A stretch of DNA of 64,000 nt from the NCBI RefSeq assembly GCF_000177195.2, contig NC_015953.1, positions 1,116,001-1,180,000 of the forward strand. Reading direction: 5' to 3'. This DNA is from Streptomyces sp. SirexAA-E (lineage in GTDB: Bacteria; Actinomycetota; Actinomycetes; Streptomycetales; Streptomycetaceae). This document shows, in pieces, positions 1-9,083 of this stretch. Each line of letters starts with the position of its first letter. Position 1 is the first letter of the stretch. The notes below the pieces were generated by a model. That model saw only the letters and a list, made by a program, of their open reading frames with translations, ran no database searches and was not told the DNA's origin. A program made the translations under genes and the position numbers.

Positions 1-1
1 C

Positions 2-88
2 CGGATCCTGGCCTGGGCGGATCCGGCCCGGCGTCCGCACATCGCGGTCGGCACCGTCTCCGGTCCGACCGCGGTGACGCGTTACTGA
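2..88 (+). CDS. C-terminal end of an unidentified protein (partial)
   Basis: An open frame enters from the left edge and stops at TGA 86-88. It gives the tail of a protein ending ...GTVSGPTAVTRY. Twenty-eight residues are too few to name a family. It converges on argR, leaving only seven bases between the two stop codons, so there is no room for a terminator outside the coding sequences. Confidence 0.5.
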   Translation, partial: RILAWADPARRPHIAVGTVSGPTAVTRY

Positions 89-95
89 CGCCTGG

Positions 96-632
96 TCAGC
101 GGTCGTTCTGGGCCAGCCGCAGCAGGTGGTCGGCGAGCGCCTGGCCGCCGTTCGGGTCGCGGCTGATCAGCATCAGCGTGTCGTCCCCCGCGATCGTGCC
201 GAGGATCTCGCGCAGCTCGGCCTGGTCGATGGCCGAGGCCAGGAACTGGGCGGCCCCCGGCGGCGTGCGCAGCACCACCAGGTTGGCCGACGCCTCCGCG
301 GAGATGAGCAGTTCGGAGGAGAGACGGCGCATCCGCTCCTCCTTGGCGGACTCGCCGAGCGGCGCCTGCGGCGTGCGGAACCCGCCCTCGCTGGGCACCG
401 CGTAGATCAGCTCCCCGCCGGTGTTGCGGATCTTGACCGCGCCGAGCTCGTCGAGGTCGCGGGAGAGCGTCGCCTGGGTGACGCTCAGCCCGTCGTCGGC
501 CAGCAGCCGGGCCAGCTGGCTCTGTGAGCGCACCGGCTGGCGGTTCAGGATGTCCACGATCCTGCGGTGGCGTGCGGTGCGGGTCTGCGGCACCGACGGC
601 CCGCCGTGCTCGGTGTCCTGCGCCTCGGTCAT
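96..632 (-). CDS. argR: arginine repressor ArgR
   Basis: Arginine-responsive repressor of arginine biosynthesis, acting as a hexamer on ARG boxes. The 178-residue product has an N-terminal winged helix ([10 protein letters not shown].. [13 protein letters not shown], about residues 20-75) and a C-terminal arginine-binding and oligomerisation domain with the GTIAGDDT signature. The start chosen is ATG 632: it has a GAGG ribosome site, and the upstream in-frame extension inside argD carries no family residues. It is the last gene of argCJBDR, 10 bases after the argD stop, and its ribosome site overlaps that stop region. It should repress its own operon through the sites before argC. Confidence 0.96.
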   Translation of the reverse strand: MTEAQDTEHGGPSVPQTRTARHRRIVDILNRQPVRSQSQLARLLADDGLSVTQATLSRDLDELGAVKIRNTGGELIYAVPSEGGFRTPQAPLGESAKEERMRRLSSELLISAEASANLVVLRTPPGAAQFLASAIDQAELREILGTIAGDDTLMLISRDPNGGQALADHLLRLAQNDR

Positions 633-642
633 CGTCGTCGCC

Positions 643-1839
643 TCATTCTCCGGATCGTCCGTCCCCGTATGCCGCGTCGAGTGCTCCCGGCAGGATCCGC
701 AGGAACGCGTCCACCTCCGCGTCACCGATGATCAGCGGCGGCATGAGCCGTACGACGTCGGGTGCGGGCGCGTTCACCAGGAGCCCGGCACCCTGGGCCG
801 CCTGTTGCACCTGGGGTGCGAGGGGCCCGGTGAGCACGATACCCAGCAGAAGACCGGAGCCGCGGACATGGGAGACCAGGGGGTGTCCCAGCGCCTCGAC
901 ACCGTCCCTGATCTTCTCACCGAGCCGCTTGACGCCGTCGAGGAGGCCGTCGGCGGCCAGCGTGTCCAGGACGGCGAGACCGGCGGCGCAGACGACCGGG
1001 TTGCCGCCGAACGTCGTGCCGTGCTGGCCCGGCTTCAACAGGTCGGCCGCGGGGCCGAAGGCCACGGTCGCCCCGATGGGCAGCCCGCCGCCCAGCCCCT
1101 TGGCGAGCGTGACGAGGTCGGGCTCGACGTCCTGGTGGGCCTGGTGCTCGAACCAGTGGCCGCACCGGCCGACACCCGTCTGCACCTCGTCCAGGACGAG
1201 CAGGGTGCCGGTGGCCCGGGTGATCTCCCGGGCCGCCTCCAGGTAGCCCGGGGGCGGGACGACGACGCCGTTCTCGCCCTGCACGGGCTCGACGATCAGC
1301 AGCGCGGTGTCGGTGGTGACCGCGGCCCGGAGCGCCTCCACGTCGCCGTACGGCACGTGTGTGACGTCACCGGGCAGCGGCTGGAAGGCGTCGCGCTTGC
1401 CCGGCTGTCCGGTGAGCGCCAGGGCGCCCATGGTCCGGCCGTGGAAGCCGCCTTCCGTGGCGACCATGTGGGTGCGCCCGGTGAGCCGGCCGATCTTGAA
1501 CGCGGCCTCGTTGGCCTCGGCCCCGGAGTTGCAGAAGAAGACCCTGCCGGGCCGGCCGAGGAGCGTCAGGAGCCGTTCGGCGAGGGCGACGGGCGGTTCG
1601 GCGACGAAGAGGTTGGAGACATGGCCGAGGGAGGCGACCTGGGCGGTGACGGCCTCGACGATCGCCGGGTGGCCGTGGCCCAGCGCGTTGACCGCGATAC
1701 CGGCGACGAAGTCGAGGTACTCGGTGCCGTCGGCGTCCCACACCTTCGCGCCGGCGCCGCGGACCAGCGGCAGCTGCGGGGTGCCGTAGTTGTCCATCAG
1801 CGCGCCCTGCCACCGCTGTGTGTACGCTGCGTTGCTCAT
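643..1839 (-). CDS. argD: acetylornithine aminotransferase
   Basis: PLP enzyme that transfers an amino group from glutamate to N-acetylglutamate semialdehyde, giving N-acetylornithine. The 398-residue protein has the class-III aminotransferase hallmarks [10 protein letters not shown] and the PLP lysine in [13 protein letters not shown]. The start [10 protein letters not shown] overlaps the argB stop by four bases (ATGA, 1836-1839), which implies translational coupling. Full family length, no defects seen. Confidence 0.97.
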   Translation of the reverse strand: MSNAAYTQRWQGALMDNYGTPQLPLVRGAGAKVWDADGTEYLDFVAGIAVNALGHGHPAIVEAVTAQVASLGHVSNLFVAEPPVALAERLLTLLGRPGRVFFCNSGAEANEAAFKIGRLTGRTHMVATEGGFHGRTMGALALTGQPGKRDAFQPLPGDVTHVPYGDVEALRAAVTTDTALLIVEPVQGENGVVVPPPGYLEAAREITRATGTLLVLDEVQTGVGRCGHWFEHQAHQDVEPDLVTLAKGLGGGLPIGATVAFGPAADLLKPGQHGTTFGGNPVVCAAGLAVLDTLAADGLLDGVKRLGEKIRDGVEALGHPLVSHVRGSGLLLGIVLTGPLAPQVQQAAQGAGLLVNAPAPDVVRLMPPLIIGDAEVDAFLRILPGALDAAYGDGRSGE

Positions 1840-2759
1840 GACTCCCCCTGTGTTTCCCGCGGTTCCTGTGGTGCGTCGGGCACGACCATGGTGCCGATGC
1901 CCTCGTCGGTGAAGATCTCCAGCAGGATCGAGTGCTGGACGCGTCCGTCGATGACGCGGGCGGTCTGGACACCGTTGCGTACGGCGTGCAGGCAGCCCTT
2001 CATCTTGGGGACCATGCCGCTGGAGAGGTCGGGCAGCAGCTTCTCCAACTCGGTGGCGGTGAGGCGGCTGATCACGTCGTCGCTGTTCGGCCAGTCCTCG
2101 TAGAGGCCCTCGACGTCGGTGAGGACCATCAGGGTCTCGGCGTCCAGCGCGGCGGCGAGTGCGGCGGCCGCGGTGTCGGCGTTGACGTTGTAGACGTGGT
2201 TGTCCTCGGCCGAGCGGGCGATGGAGGAGACGACCGGGATCCGGCCGTCGTCCAGCAGCGCCCGGATGGCCCCGGTGTCGATGGCGGTGATCTCCCCGAC
2301 CCGGCCGATGTCGACGGCCTCGCCGTCGATCACGGGCCGGTGCTGGGTGGCGGTGATGGTGTGGGCGTCCTCGCCGGTCATGCCGACGGCGAGCGGGCCG
2401 TGTTCGTTGAGCAGCCCGACGAGTTCGCGCTGGACGTGTCCGGCGAGCACCATACGGACGACGTCCATCGCCTCGGGCGTGGTGACGCGCAGTCCGGCCT
2501 TGAACTCACTGACGAGGCCCTGCTTGTCGAGCTGGGCGCTGATCTGCGGGCCGCCGCCGTGCACGACGACCGGCTTGAGCCCGGCCTGCCGCAGGAAGAC
2601 GACGTCCTGGGCGAAGGCGGCCTTCAGCTCGTCGTCGACCATGGCGTTGCCGCCGAACTTGATGACGACGGTCTTGCCGTTGTGCCGGGTCAGCCAGGGC
2701 AGCGCCTCGATGAGGGTCTGGGCCTTCGGCAGCGCGGTGTGCTTCCTCGCGGCGCTCAT
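1836..2759 (-). CDS. argB: acetylglutamate kinase
   Basis: Phosphorylates N-acetylglutamate, usually the arginine-sensitive committed step. The 307-residue product starts [14 protein letters not shown] and shows the amino-acid-kinase glycine loops KFGGNAM and [12 protein letters not shown] longer upstream reading through argJ is Arg-rich out-of-frame sequence and was rejected. ATG 2759 overlaps the argJ stop (2756-2758) as ATGA. The middle position in an intact argCJBDR series makes the assignment firm. Confidence 0.97.
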   Translation of the reverse strand: MSAARKHTALPKAQTLIEALPWLTRHNGKTVVIKFGGNAMVDDELKAAFAQDVVFLRQAGLKPVVVHGGGPQISAQLDKQGLVSEFKAGLRVTTPEAMDVVRMVLAGHVQRELVGLLNEHGPLAVGMTGEDAHTITATQHRPVIDGEAVDIGRVGEITAIDTGAIRALLDDGRIPVVSSIARSAEDNHVYNVNADTAAAALAAALDAETLMVLTDVEGLYEDWPNSDDVISRLTATELEKLLPDLSSGMVPKMKGCLHAVRNGVQTARVIDGRVQHSILLEIFTDEGIGTMVVPDAPQEPRETQGES

Positions 2760-3910
2760 GAGCTGTACGCGCTGTTCTCGTGCACGTACTCGGCGGTGAG
2801 GTCGTTGGCCCAGATGACGGCGCTGTCGTCGCCCGCGGCGAGGTCGGCCGTGATCCGGACCTCCCGGTAGCGCATGTCGACCAGGTCGCGGTCCTCGCCG
2901 ACGCTGCCGTCCTTGCAGACCCAGACGTCGTTGATGGCGACGTTCAGCCGGTCCGGCTCGAAGGCGGCCTTGGTGGTGCCGATGGCGGAGAGGACCCGGC
3001 CCCAGTTGGGGTCCTCTCCGTGGATGGCGCACTTGAGGAGGTTGTTACGGGCGATGCTCCGGCCGACCTCGACGGCGTCGTCCTCGCTCGCCGCGTTGAT
3101 CACCTCGATGCGGATGTCCTTGGAGGCGCCCTCGGCGTCACCGATCAGCTGCCGGGCGAGGTCGGCGCAGACGCTCTGCACGGCCTGCTCGAACTCGGCC
3201 TGCGCGGGGGTGATCCCGGCGGCGCCGGAGGCGAGGAGCAGCACGGTGTCGTTCGTCGACATGCAGCCGTCGGAGTCGACCCGGTCGAAGGTGGTGCGGG
3301 TGGCGGCGCGCAGCGCGCTGTCGAGCGCGGGGGCGTCGACGTCCGCGTCGGTGGTCAGGACGACGAGCATGGTGGCGAGGCCGGGGGCGAGCATGCCCGC
3401 GCCCTTCGCCATCCCGCCGACGTTCCAGCCGTCGCCGCCCGCGACGGCCGTCTTGTGCACGGTGTCGGTGGTCTTGATGGCGAGTGCGGCCTTCTCGCCG
3501 CCGTGCTCGCTGAGTGCGGCGGCGGCCTGCTCGATGCCGGGCAGCAGCTTGTCCATGGGGAGCCGCAGGCCGATGAGCCCGGTCGAGGCGACCGCGATCT
3601 CGCCGGCGCTGTGGCCGGGGAGCACCTCGGCCGCCTTCTCGGCGGTGGCGTGGGTGTCCTGGAAGCCGAGGGGGCCCGTACAGGCGTTGGCGCCGCCGGA
3701 GTTGAGGACGACGGCGCTCACCTCACCGCCCTTGAGCACCTGCTCCGACCAGAGGACGGGTGCGGCCTTGACGCGGTTGGAGGTGAAGACGCCCGCGGCC
3801 GCCCGTCGGGGCCCGTTGTTGACCACGAGGGCCAGGTCGGGGTTCCCGTTCTCCTTGATCCCGGCGGCGATGCCCGCCGCCGTGAATCCCTTGGCTGCCG
3901 TGACGCTCAC
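2756..3910 (-). CDS. argJ: bifunctional ornithine acetyltransferase / N-acetylglutamate synthase
   Basis: Recycles the acetyl group from N-acetylornithine to glutamate and, in bifunctional forms, also acetylates glutamate from acetyl-CoA. The 384-residue precursor carries the self-cleavage motif [14 protein letters not shown], where the Thr of LATML becomes the N-terminal nucleophile of the beta chain. The start is GTG 3910, preceded by GAGGAG at good spacing. A longer ATG reading to 3967 was rejected because the family starts at (M/V)SVTAAKG. It lies 124 bases after argC. Confidence 0.96.
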   Translation of the reverse strand: MSVTAAKGFTAAGIAAGIKENGNPDLALVVNNGPRRAAAGVFTSNRVKAAPVLWSEQVLKGGEVSAVVLNSGGANACTGPLGFQDTHATAEKAAEVLPGHSAGEIAVASTGLIGLRLPMDKLLPGIEQAAAALSEHGGEKAALAIKTTDTVHKTAVAGGDGWNVGGMAKGAGMLAPGLATMLVVLTTDADVDAPALDSALRAATRTTFDRVDSDGCMSTNDTVLLLASGAAGITPAQAEFEQAVQSVCADLARQLIGDAEGASKDIRIEVINAASEDDAVEVGRSIARNNLLKCAIHGEDPNWGRVLSAIGTTKAAFEPDRLNVAINDVWVCKDGSVGEDRDLVDMRYREVRITADLAAGDDSAVIWANDLTAEYVHENSAYSS

Positions 3911-4034
3911 TGCTTCTCCTCGTTCGCTTCCGCGTCCGCGCCGCACCCCTGTGCGGCGTCCGTCCATGTCCGCAGCCCGGGGGCCGCGTCTGTGCCTGGG
4001 TCCGTGCCCGCGTCCGGGCGGGGGCCCGCCTCGG

Positions 4035-5376
<1,342 letters not shown>

Positions 5377-6444
5377 ATGACGCGCGAGCGCGCGCGGTAC
5401 ACGCTGACCGAGGCGGAGCATGGCCACGCCTGGGGCATCTGCGCCGACCTAGAGGGACTGTTCGGAGAGCCCCAGCGGAGGACGTACGAACTGTTCGAAT
5501 GGGTTCGGGAGAAAGTCGAAATGCCCGCTTGGGTGGGTAGCCGGGTGTGGCTAGTGCCGGACGACGAGACACTCGATGCCTGGCTGCTGGAGGATGCGGA
5601 GAGCATGGGACGGGGCCCTACGGGCAGTCTGCTCCTCACCGGTCTGGACGACTACGAAAGTCCACCCGAAGGGTACAGAGGTCGCGTTCGAGTGCACGAC
5701 GGGCACCGCTGGCTGGGCTCCTGCCGGGAGTTCGCCAGGGTCGTGTCGCCTGAGCAGGCGCCTCCACCACTTGTCCTGCGGGGGCTCGCGCCGAGCGATC
5801 AGCTGAGGGCGGCACTGATGAAGGGCACCCGGCGGGCACTGGATCTGGAGGAGGCCGCTCTGGAGATACGAGACAGCCGAGGCGAGTTGCTTACTGATCG
5901 GCTGCTGTGGGCCACGATCAGCGCCTGGCGCCCATCCTCCTGCGGGGCGGACCTAATCGACCTGGAACTCGATAGCGGCCGCTTCACACCTGTTCCCGAG
6001 TACGCCCGGCCCATCTGGGAGCGGTGGCTCGCTGGACCACCGGACGACGTGAACGCCTGGGCCAGCCTCGATACCCGTCATCGCGGGGCATGGCACGACC
6101 TCGTCCGGGAGCGGGCCTGCCGACGATCACACCGTGGCAGGCCGGCCGGTCACGCGTACGAACTCGACGGTCGGTACATAACCGATGAACCAGCGCTCTA
6201 CCTGGCACTCGGCGAAGCGGTCAACGGGCCGGGCGGCTACTTCGGCGGGTGCCTGGCCGCCCTTGACGACTGCCTGCGCGGCACGTTCGGCTACACCCGC
6301 CCCGCCACCCTGCTCTGGCGAGGCGCCGCGACTGCACGCGAGTACCTGTCCAACGTCCTGACCCCGAACGGCCAGCCCTACGACCTGTTCGCCGCTGCCC
6401 TTCAGACCCTTACCGAGGGCGGCGTGGACGTCACCCTGGCATGA
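5377..6444 (+). CDS. barstar-family (RNase-inhibitor fold) protein with a long N-terminal region
   Basis: 355-residue protein. The last ~95 residues (about 258-350) match the barstar fold: YELDGRYITDEPALY, GPGGYFGGCLAALDDCLRG, TLLWRG and a final EGGVDVTLA strand. Barstar inhibits barnase-type ribonucleases, and in polymorphic toxin systems such domains act as immunity proteins. Residues 1-250 (acidic, many Trp, with LEGLFGEPQRRTYELF near the start) belong to no family recognised here. ATG 5377 has GAGG at 5-6 bases; GTG 5362 is an alternative. No partner RNase or toxin gene is visible nearby. It sits at the edge of a decayed mobile-element patch. The C-terminal domain call is fairly sure; the role is inferred. 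Confidence 0.75.
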   Translation: MTRERARYTLTEAEHGHAWGICADLEGLFGEPQRRTYELFEWVREKVEMPAWVGSRVWLVPDDETLDAWLLEDAESMGRGPTGSLLLTGLDDYESPPEGYRGRVRVHDGHRWLGSCREFARVVSPEQAPPPLVLRGLAPSDQLRAALMKGTRRALDLEEAALEIRDSRGELLTDRLLWATISAWRPSSCGADLIDLELDSGRFTPVPEYARPIWERWLAGPPDDVNAWASLDTRHRGAWHDLVRERACRRSHRGRPAGHAYELDGRYITDEPALYLALGEAVNGPGGYFGGCLAALDDCLRGTFGYTRPATLLWRGAATAREYLSNVLTPNGQPYDLFAAALQTLTEGGVDVTLA

Positions 6445-6631
6445 ACCGACCACCTGCACCCATCAAGGCGGCACCCGGCCAATCAGCACAGGCACTCAAC
6501 GAGCCGAGAATGCCTTCGTAGCTGGGCAGCCCGGTGACGCCAGGAGGTTCTTTCGAGATTTCACGCGGCAATCAACTCGCCCCAGCGAAGCTTCACTTAC
6601 GGATTCATCGACTCCGCCACTCCCCTAGTCC
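6445..6631. other. short gene-free stretch
   Basis: Nothing recognisable between the barstar-type gene and the PadR remnant. Slightly richer in A+T than the flanks, consistent with decayed or imported sequence. Confidence 0.3.
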
Positions 6632-7015
6632 TTGATATGTAGAGTTGGCGTCGCGAAGAGCCTGTTTCGTATCACGTCGACCACGCTTGACGTTCTCGAA
6701 GCCTTCCTGAGCTCCCAAGAGGAGTTGCACGGCTTCGCGGTCGCCAAAGCCGCTGGCAAGCCCACTGGCAGCGTCTACCCGATCCTTGCCCGACTTGAGC
6801 AGGCCGGCTGGCTCGACAGCCACTGGGAGACCGAGCACTCGTAAGAGGGCCGTCCCCGCAGGCGCTTTTACGTTCTTACGTCGCACGGGGGCCACGCCGC
6901 CCGGGCCATTGTCCTCGAACGCCGCGGTGAGCTGCCAACCCCGCAGACCTCCGCGCGGCCACAGCGTCCCCGCCCGGCGTTCGGCTCCCTGGAGCGTTGG
7001 GGAGCAGCCTGGTGA
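6632..7015 (+). pseudogene. PadR-family transcriptional regulator, broken by a stop codon
   Basis: A PadR winged-helix reads clearly: ITSTTLDVLEAFLSSQEELHG, then AVAKAAGKPTGSVYPILARLEQAGWLDSHWE. A TAA at 6841-6843 follows ..ETEHS. The same frame then continues with the expected next part (EGRPRRRFYVLT, HAARAIVLERRGEL) to TGA 7013-7015, so this is one gene with a nonsense mutation. The start is also unclear: where relatives begin with ATG before RIT, this copy reads TTTCGTATCACG, leaving only a TTG at 6632. PadR repressors normally control a neighbouring small membrane or transport gene, here the one at 7012. Confidence 0.75.
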
Positions 7016-7284
7016 ACGATTTCCTGTCTCAACCCGTGATCGCGCTGATCACCGCCATGATCCTGACCGAATGCACTGAGATTTCTCCGTGGCTTGCCCG
7101 CCGGATCTTGAGAACCGCCGCACAACGGATCGGCAGCCAGGAAGCTGCAGAACGCTATGAGGAGGAGTGGCTCAGCCTTCTCGAAGAGCGTCCCGGAAAA
7201 ATCCTGAAGCTGTTCTCCGCAGCCTGGATCGCCCTGCGGGCAACATCGACCGTCGGCAAGCCCCATCAGACCGCCCTCATCTAG
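7012..7284 (+). CDS. small protein encoded downstream of PadR, probably truncated at its C terminus
   Basis: GTG 7012 overlaps the PadR stop (7013-7015), the usual coupling of this pair. The 90-residue product starts VNDFLSQPVIALITAMILTECTEISPWLARRIL, a short hydrophobic segment followed by an amphipathic part with ERYEEEWLSLLEERPGKILKLFSAAWIA. Similar small proteins of unknown function accompany PadR genes in many streptomycetes. The last ~12 residues (TVGKPHQTALI) are antisense to the tnsB remnant, so the original C terminus was replaced at a junction near 7246. The TAG stop is the left CTAG target-site copy of the adjacent MITE. Confidence 0.6.
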   Translation: MNDFLSQPVIALITAMILTECTEISPWLARRILRTAAQRIGSQEAAERYEEEWLSLLEERPGKILKLFSAAWIALRATSTVGKPHQTALI

Positions 7285-7752
7285 GGCTTGTTTCGAAAGT
7301 AGCGCCGTCCGCCCGGAGGGCGGGCCCGGCGGCGTCTGGTGCGTGCGATCGCAAGGCGGAGGGTCGCCCCGATACTGGATGTATCGGGGCGATACCGACA
7401 ACGCAGCGAGTGTGCGTGCCAGGCGCCGCCGGACAGGCGGGACTTTCGAAACAAGCCCTAGTGCGGCGGCCATCCGCTCCAGGGTTCGAAAGCTGATCTT
7501 TCCTAGGCCAAGCAACTTGGCATCTTGCGGATGCAGAGCACGCAGCTCGGCCACTTTCGCCTGACGGCGCTGTGTCAGCGTGGTCCGTTCGGGATCGTAC
7601 TGAGGGCGCGGCTCACCGGGCTCGGGCCAGAAGGAGCTACCACTACGGAACCCCGTCTCGGCCTCGAGAAGATGCGCCATCCGGGCTCGCGCCCGGTCCT
7701 GATGGACCTCATCAAGGTCATCGATCTGCCGCGGCTGGCGCTTCTCAGCCAT
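7246..7752 (-). pseudogene. TnsB/Mu-type transposase N-terminal remnant interrupted by a MITE
   Basis: Starts MAEKRQPRQIDDLDEVHQDR and runs through YDPERTTLTQRRQAKVAELRALHP and LGKISFRTLERMAAAL, a helix-turn-helix region typical of TnsB/Mu-type transposases. If the MITE (7285-7457) and one CTAG copy are removed, the frame continues directly into DEGGLMGLADGR, which fits the same family. It then ends near 7246, where the sequence becomes the antisense of the small gene. The DDE catalytic core is gone. ATG 7752 overlaps the tnsA reading (stop 7745-7747), the usual tnsA-tnsB arrangement. Confidence 0.65.
7281..7461. mobile_element. MITE-like element, IS5-type ends, 4-bp CTAG duplication
   Basis: A 173-bp body (7285-7457) has perfect 16-bp terminal inverted repeats, GGCTTGTTTCGAAAGT and its complement, flanked on both sides by CTAG (7281-7284, 7458-7461). 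CTAG fits the YTAR target duplicated by IS5-type elements. It encodes no transposase. The interior carries a perfect hairpin with arms CGCCCCGATAC and GTATCGGGGCG (7362-7388) around a 5-base loop. It is inserted in frame in the tnsB remnant and exactly at the stop codon of the opposing small gene. Terminal repeats and target copy are seen; mobilisation by an IS5-family transposase is inferred. Confidence 0.85.
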
Positions 7753-8588
7753 CCCGGCCTCCCACCTGATAGATCCAGGTTGCGTCTTCGAAAGGTTGGG
7801 CCAAGTCCATAGCCAGGCGGCGGTGCCAGAGCAGATGGATGGCTTGTGTGCGGGCGACCTGGGGCAAGGAGGTGCCCAAGGTCACCAAAACGCTGCGGCT
7901 GTCCGCGTACTCCGTCCAGCAGTTGCTGCCGCAGGCCAAGCCGGTCGGTCATACTCCTGCGGCGGGCGGACAAGGTGTCGATACCCGTGATCACCTGCCG
8001 CCTCCAGCCCGTCACGACTGCATAGCGCCAGCCCGCCGAAGCAGCGGCCTGGGCGGCCGCAGCGAAGCGCAGCTCGTCTTCCGGCTTGGTCCTCGCCCCG
8101 GGCCGAACATCCAGCAGCCACACCGCCTCCGGCCCCAGAGCCAGGTAGTCCGGCGTGTGCTCACCCGCCCCGTCCGTCGAGGTGAACTGCAGTCGAAACG
8201 GTTGCGACAGCACCTCGCCCAGCCTCCCAGCGAAATCAAGCGCCAGAAGCAGTCGTCGCTCCGCGAGGCTTTCTAATCCGTGCTGGCGCCCCGTCGACAC
8301 CAAGCACTCAAGACCGGGACGATGAACTTGGCCAGGGCGCCAAGAGAACCTCCGCGCAGGGACGGACCACGGCACAGGCGCCCTGGCCAATTCCCGAACC
8401 GGGCAATAGACATCAGCTCTGCCGGTCTTCCACGTCGTCATCCACCGGCGCGTCCACCCCGTGTCACTGTCGAGCTCGCGTACAGCCGACTCCGGCACCG
8501 TGTACGGAGCCTTCAGATCATCAAGGGTGCACTGGTGTGACCAGACCACAGAGGAGTCCGTGCTCCCGGCATGAGATGTGGCGTTCAT
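7745..8588 (-). pseudogene. TnsA-like transposase endonuclease, frameshifted
   Basis: Reads from ATG 8588 (MNATSHAGSTDSS) through the TnsA nuclease core: SLAERRLLLALDF (catalytic Glu), QPFRLQF, HTPDYLALG (catalytic Asp), WLLDVRPGARTKPEDE and WRYAVVTGW. After GLRQQLLDGVRGQ, near 7890-7905, the expected continuation moves to another minus frame: SRSVLVTLG, then IHLLWHRRLAMDLAQPF, ending at 7745. One indel therefore breaks the gene. TnsA cuts the 5' ends of Tn7-like elements and works with TnsB, whose remnant overlaps downstream. No TnsC/TniQ or left/right ends were found. Confidence 0.75.
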
Positions 8589-9083
8589 GACACCAGGACA
8601 CCGTTGCTCGAACCTCGGCGCGCAGATTCCCCCAAAACCGCGCCGACTGCACACTTCGATCGCTACCCTGCCCGCCAAACATCGCGCACAACCCGCCAAG
8701 CGCAATGCAAGGTCTCAACGGCCTGTTTCGGGCTCCCGACGGCGTGAACCGGCGTCGGACGCGATCTACCGCAGGCGGAGGGACGCCCGCATACTGGGTG
8801 TGCGGGCGTTCCGGCGACGTGCGAGATGCCGTGGCTGTCGTCGCGCGCCCGCCAGACAGGACGAGACAGCCCTCAGGGATCGCGGATCAAGAAACCCACC
8901 AGGAGCGAGGACATGGTCGGTCGTCCGAGCACGCGTTGACGTCCCAGGCCCTTACCGGCCCGTCATCGCGTGCCGCCTCAGACGCGCGGCACAGCGAGCC
9001 TTTCTTTCCCGCTGCCTGAAGCGGTCGGCGCACCACGCGTGCGCCGCCGCCGGGTCTCGCCTCCCGTCGTCCGAGGGATCCCT
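8589..9083. other. gene-free stretch with a second MITE copy
   Basis: 495 bases between the tnsA remnant and the MFS gene. It contains the degenerate element at 8714-8875. The rest shows no coding signal beyond chance open frames. The MFS ribosome site GAGGG (9073-9077) closes the region. Confidence 0.4.
8714..8875. mobile_element. degenerate second copy of the MITE family
   Basis: The core GGCGGAGGG(A)CGCCCGCATACTGG matches the element at 7345-7380. Its central hairpin is kept, but with changed and mostly compensating bases (CGCCCGCATAC / GTGCGGGCG around TGGGT). The ends are imperfect: GCCTGTTTCGGG on the left and the complement of GGCTGTCTCGTC on the right. CTCA lies at both edges (8714-8717, 8872-8875) and may be the target duplication. 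Older and more diverged than the first copy; boundaries are approximate. Confidence 0.6.

Noticed and set aside
421..2103. Long plus-strand open frame opposite argR/argD/argB
   Set aside because: Composition shadow of the minus-strand genes: no start signal, no family motifs, and the opposing genes are certain.
6655..6675. GAGCCTGTTTCGTATCA at the PadR start as a third MITE end
   Set aside because: Only about ten bases resemble the terminal repeat, there is no partner end or target duplication, and the following bases are normal PadR codons.
5377..8875. Integrative element with att sites
   Set aside because: No integrase, tRNA gene or flanking direct repeats were seen; the patch looks like accumulated remnants.
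8970..9083. Longer start for the MFS transporter
   Set aside because: The extra residues are Pro/Arg-rich and unlike an MFS N terminus; GTG 9084 has GAGGG at six bases.
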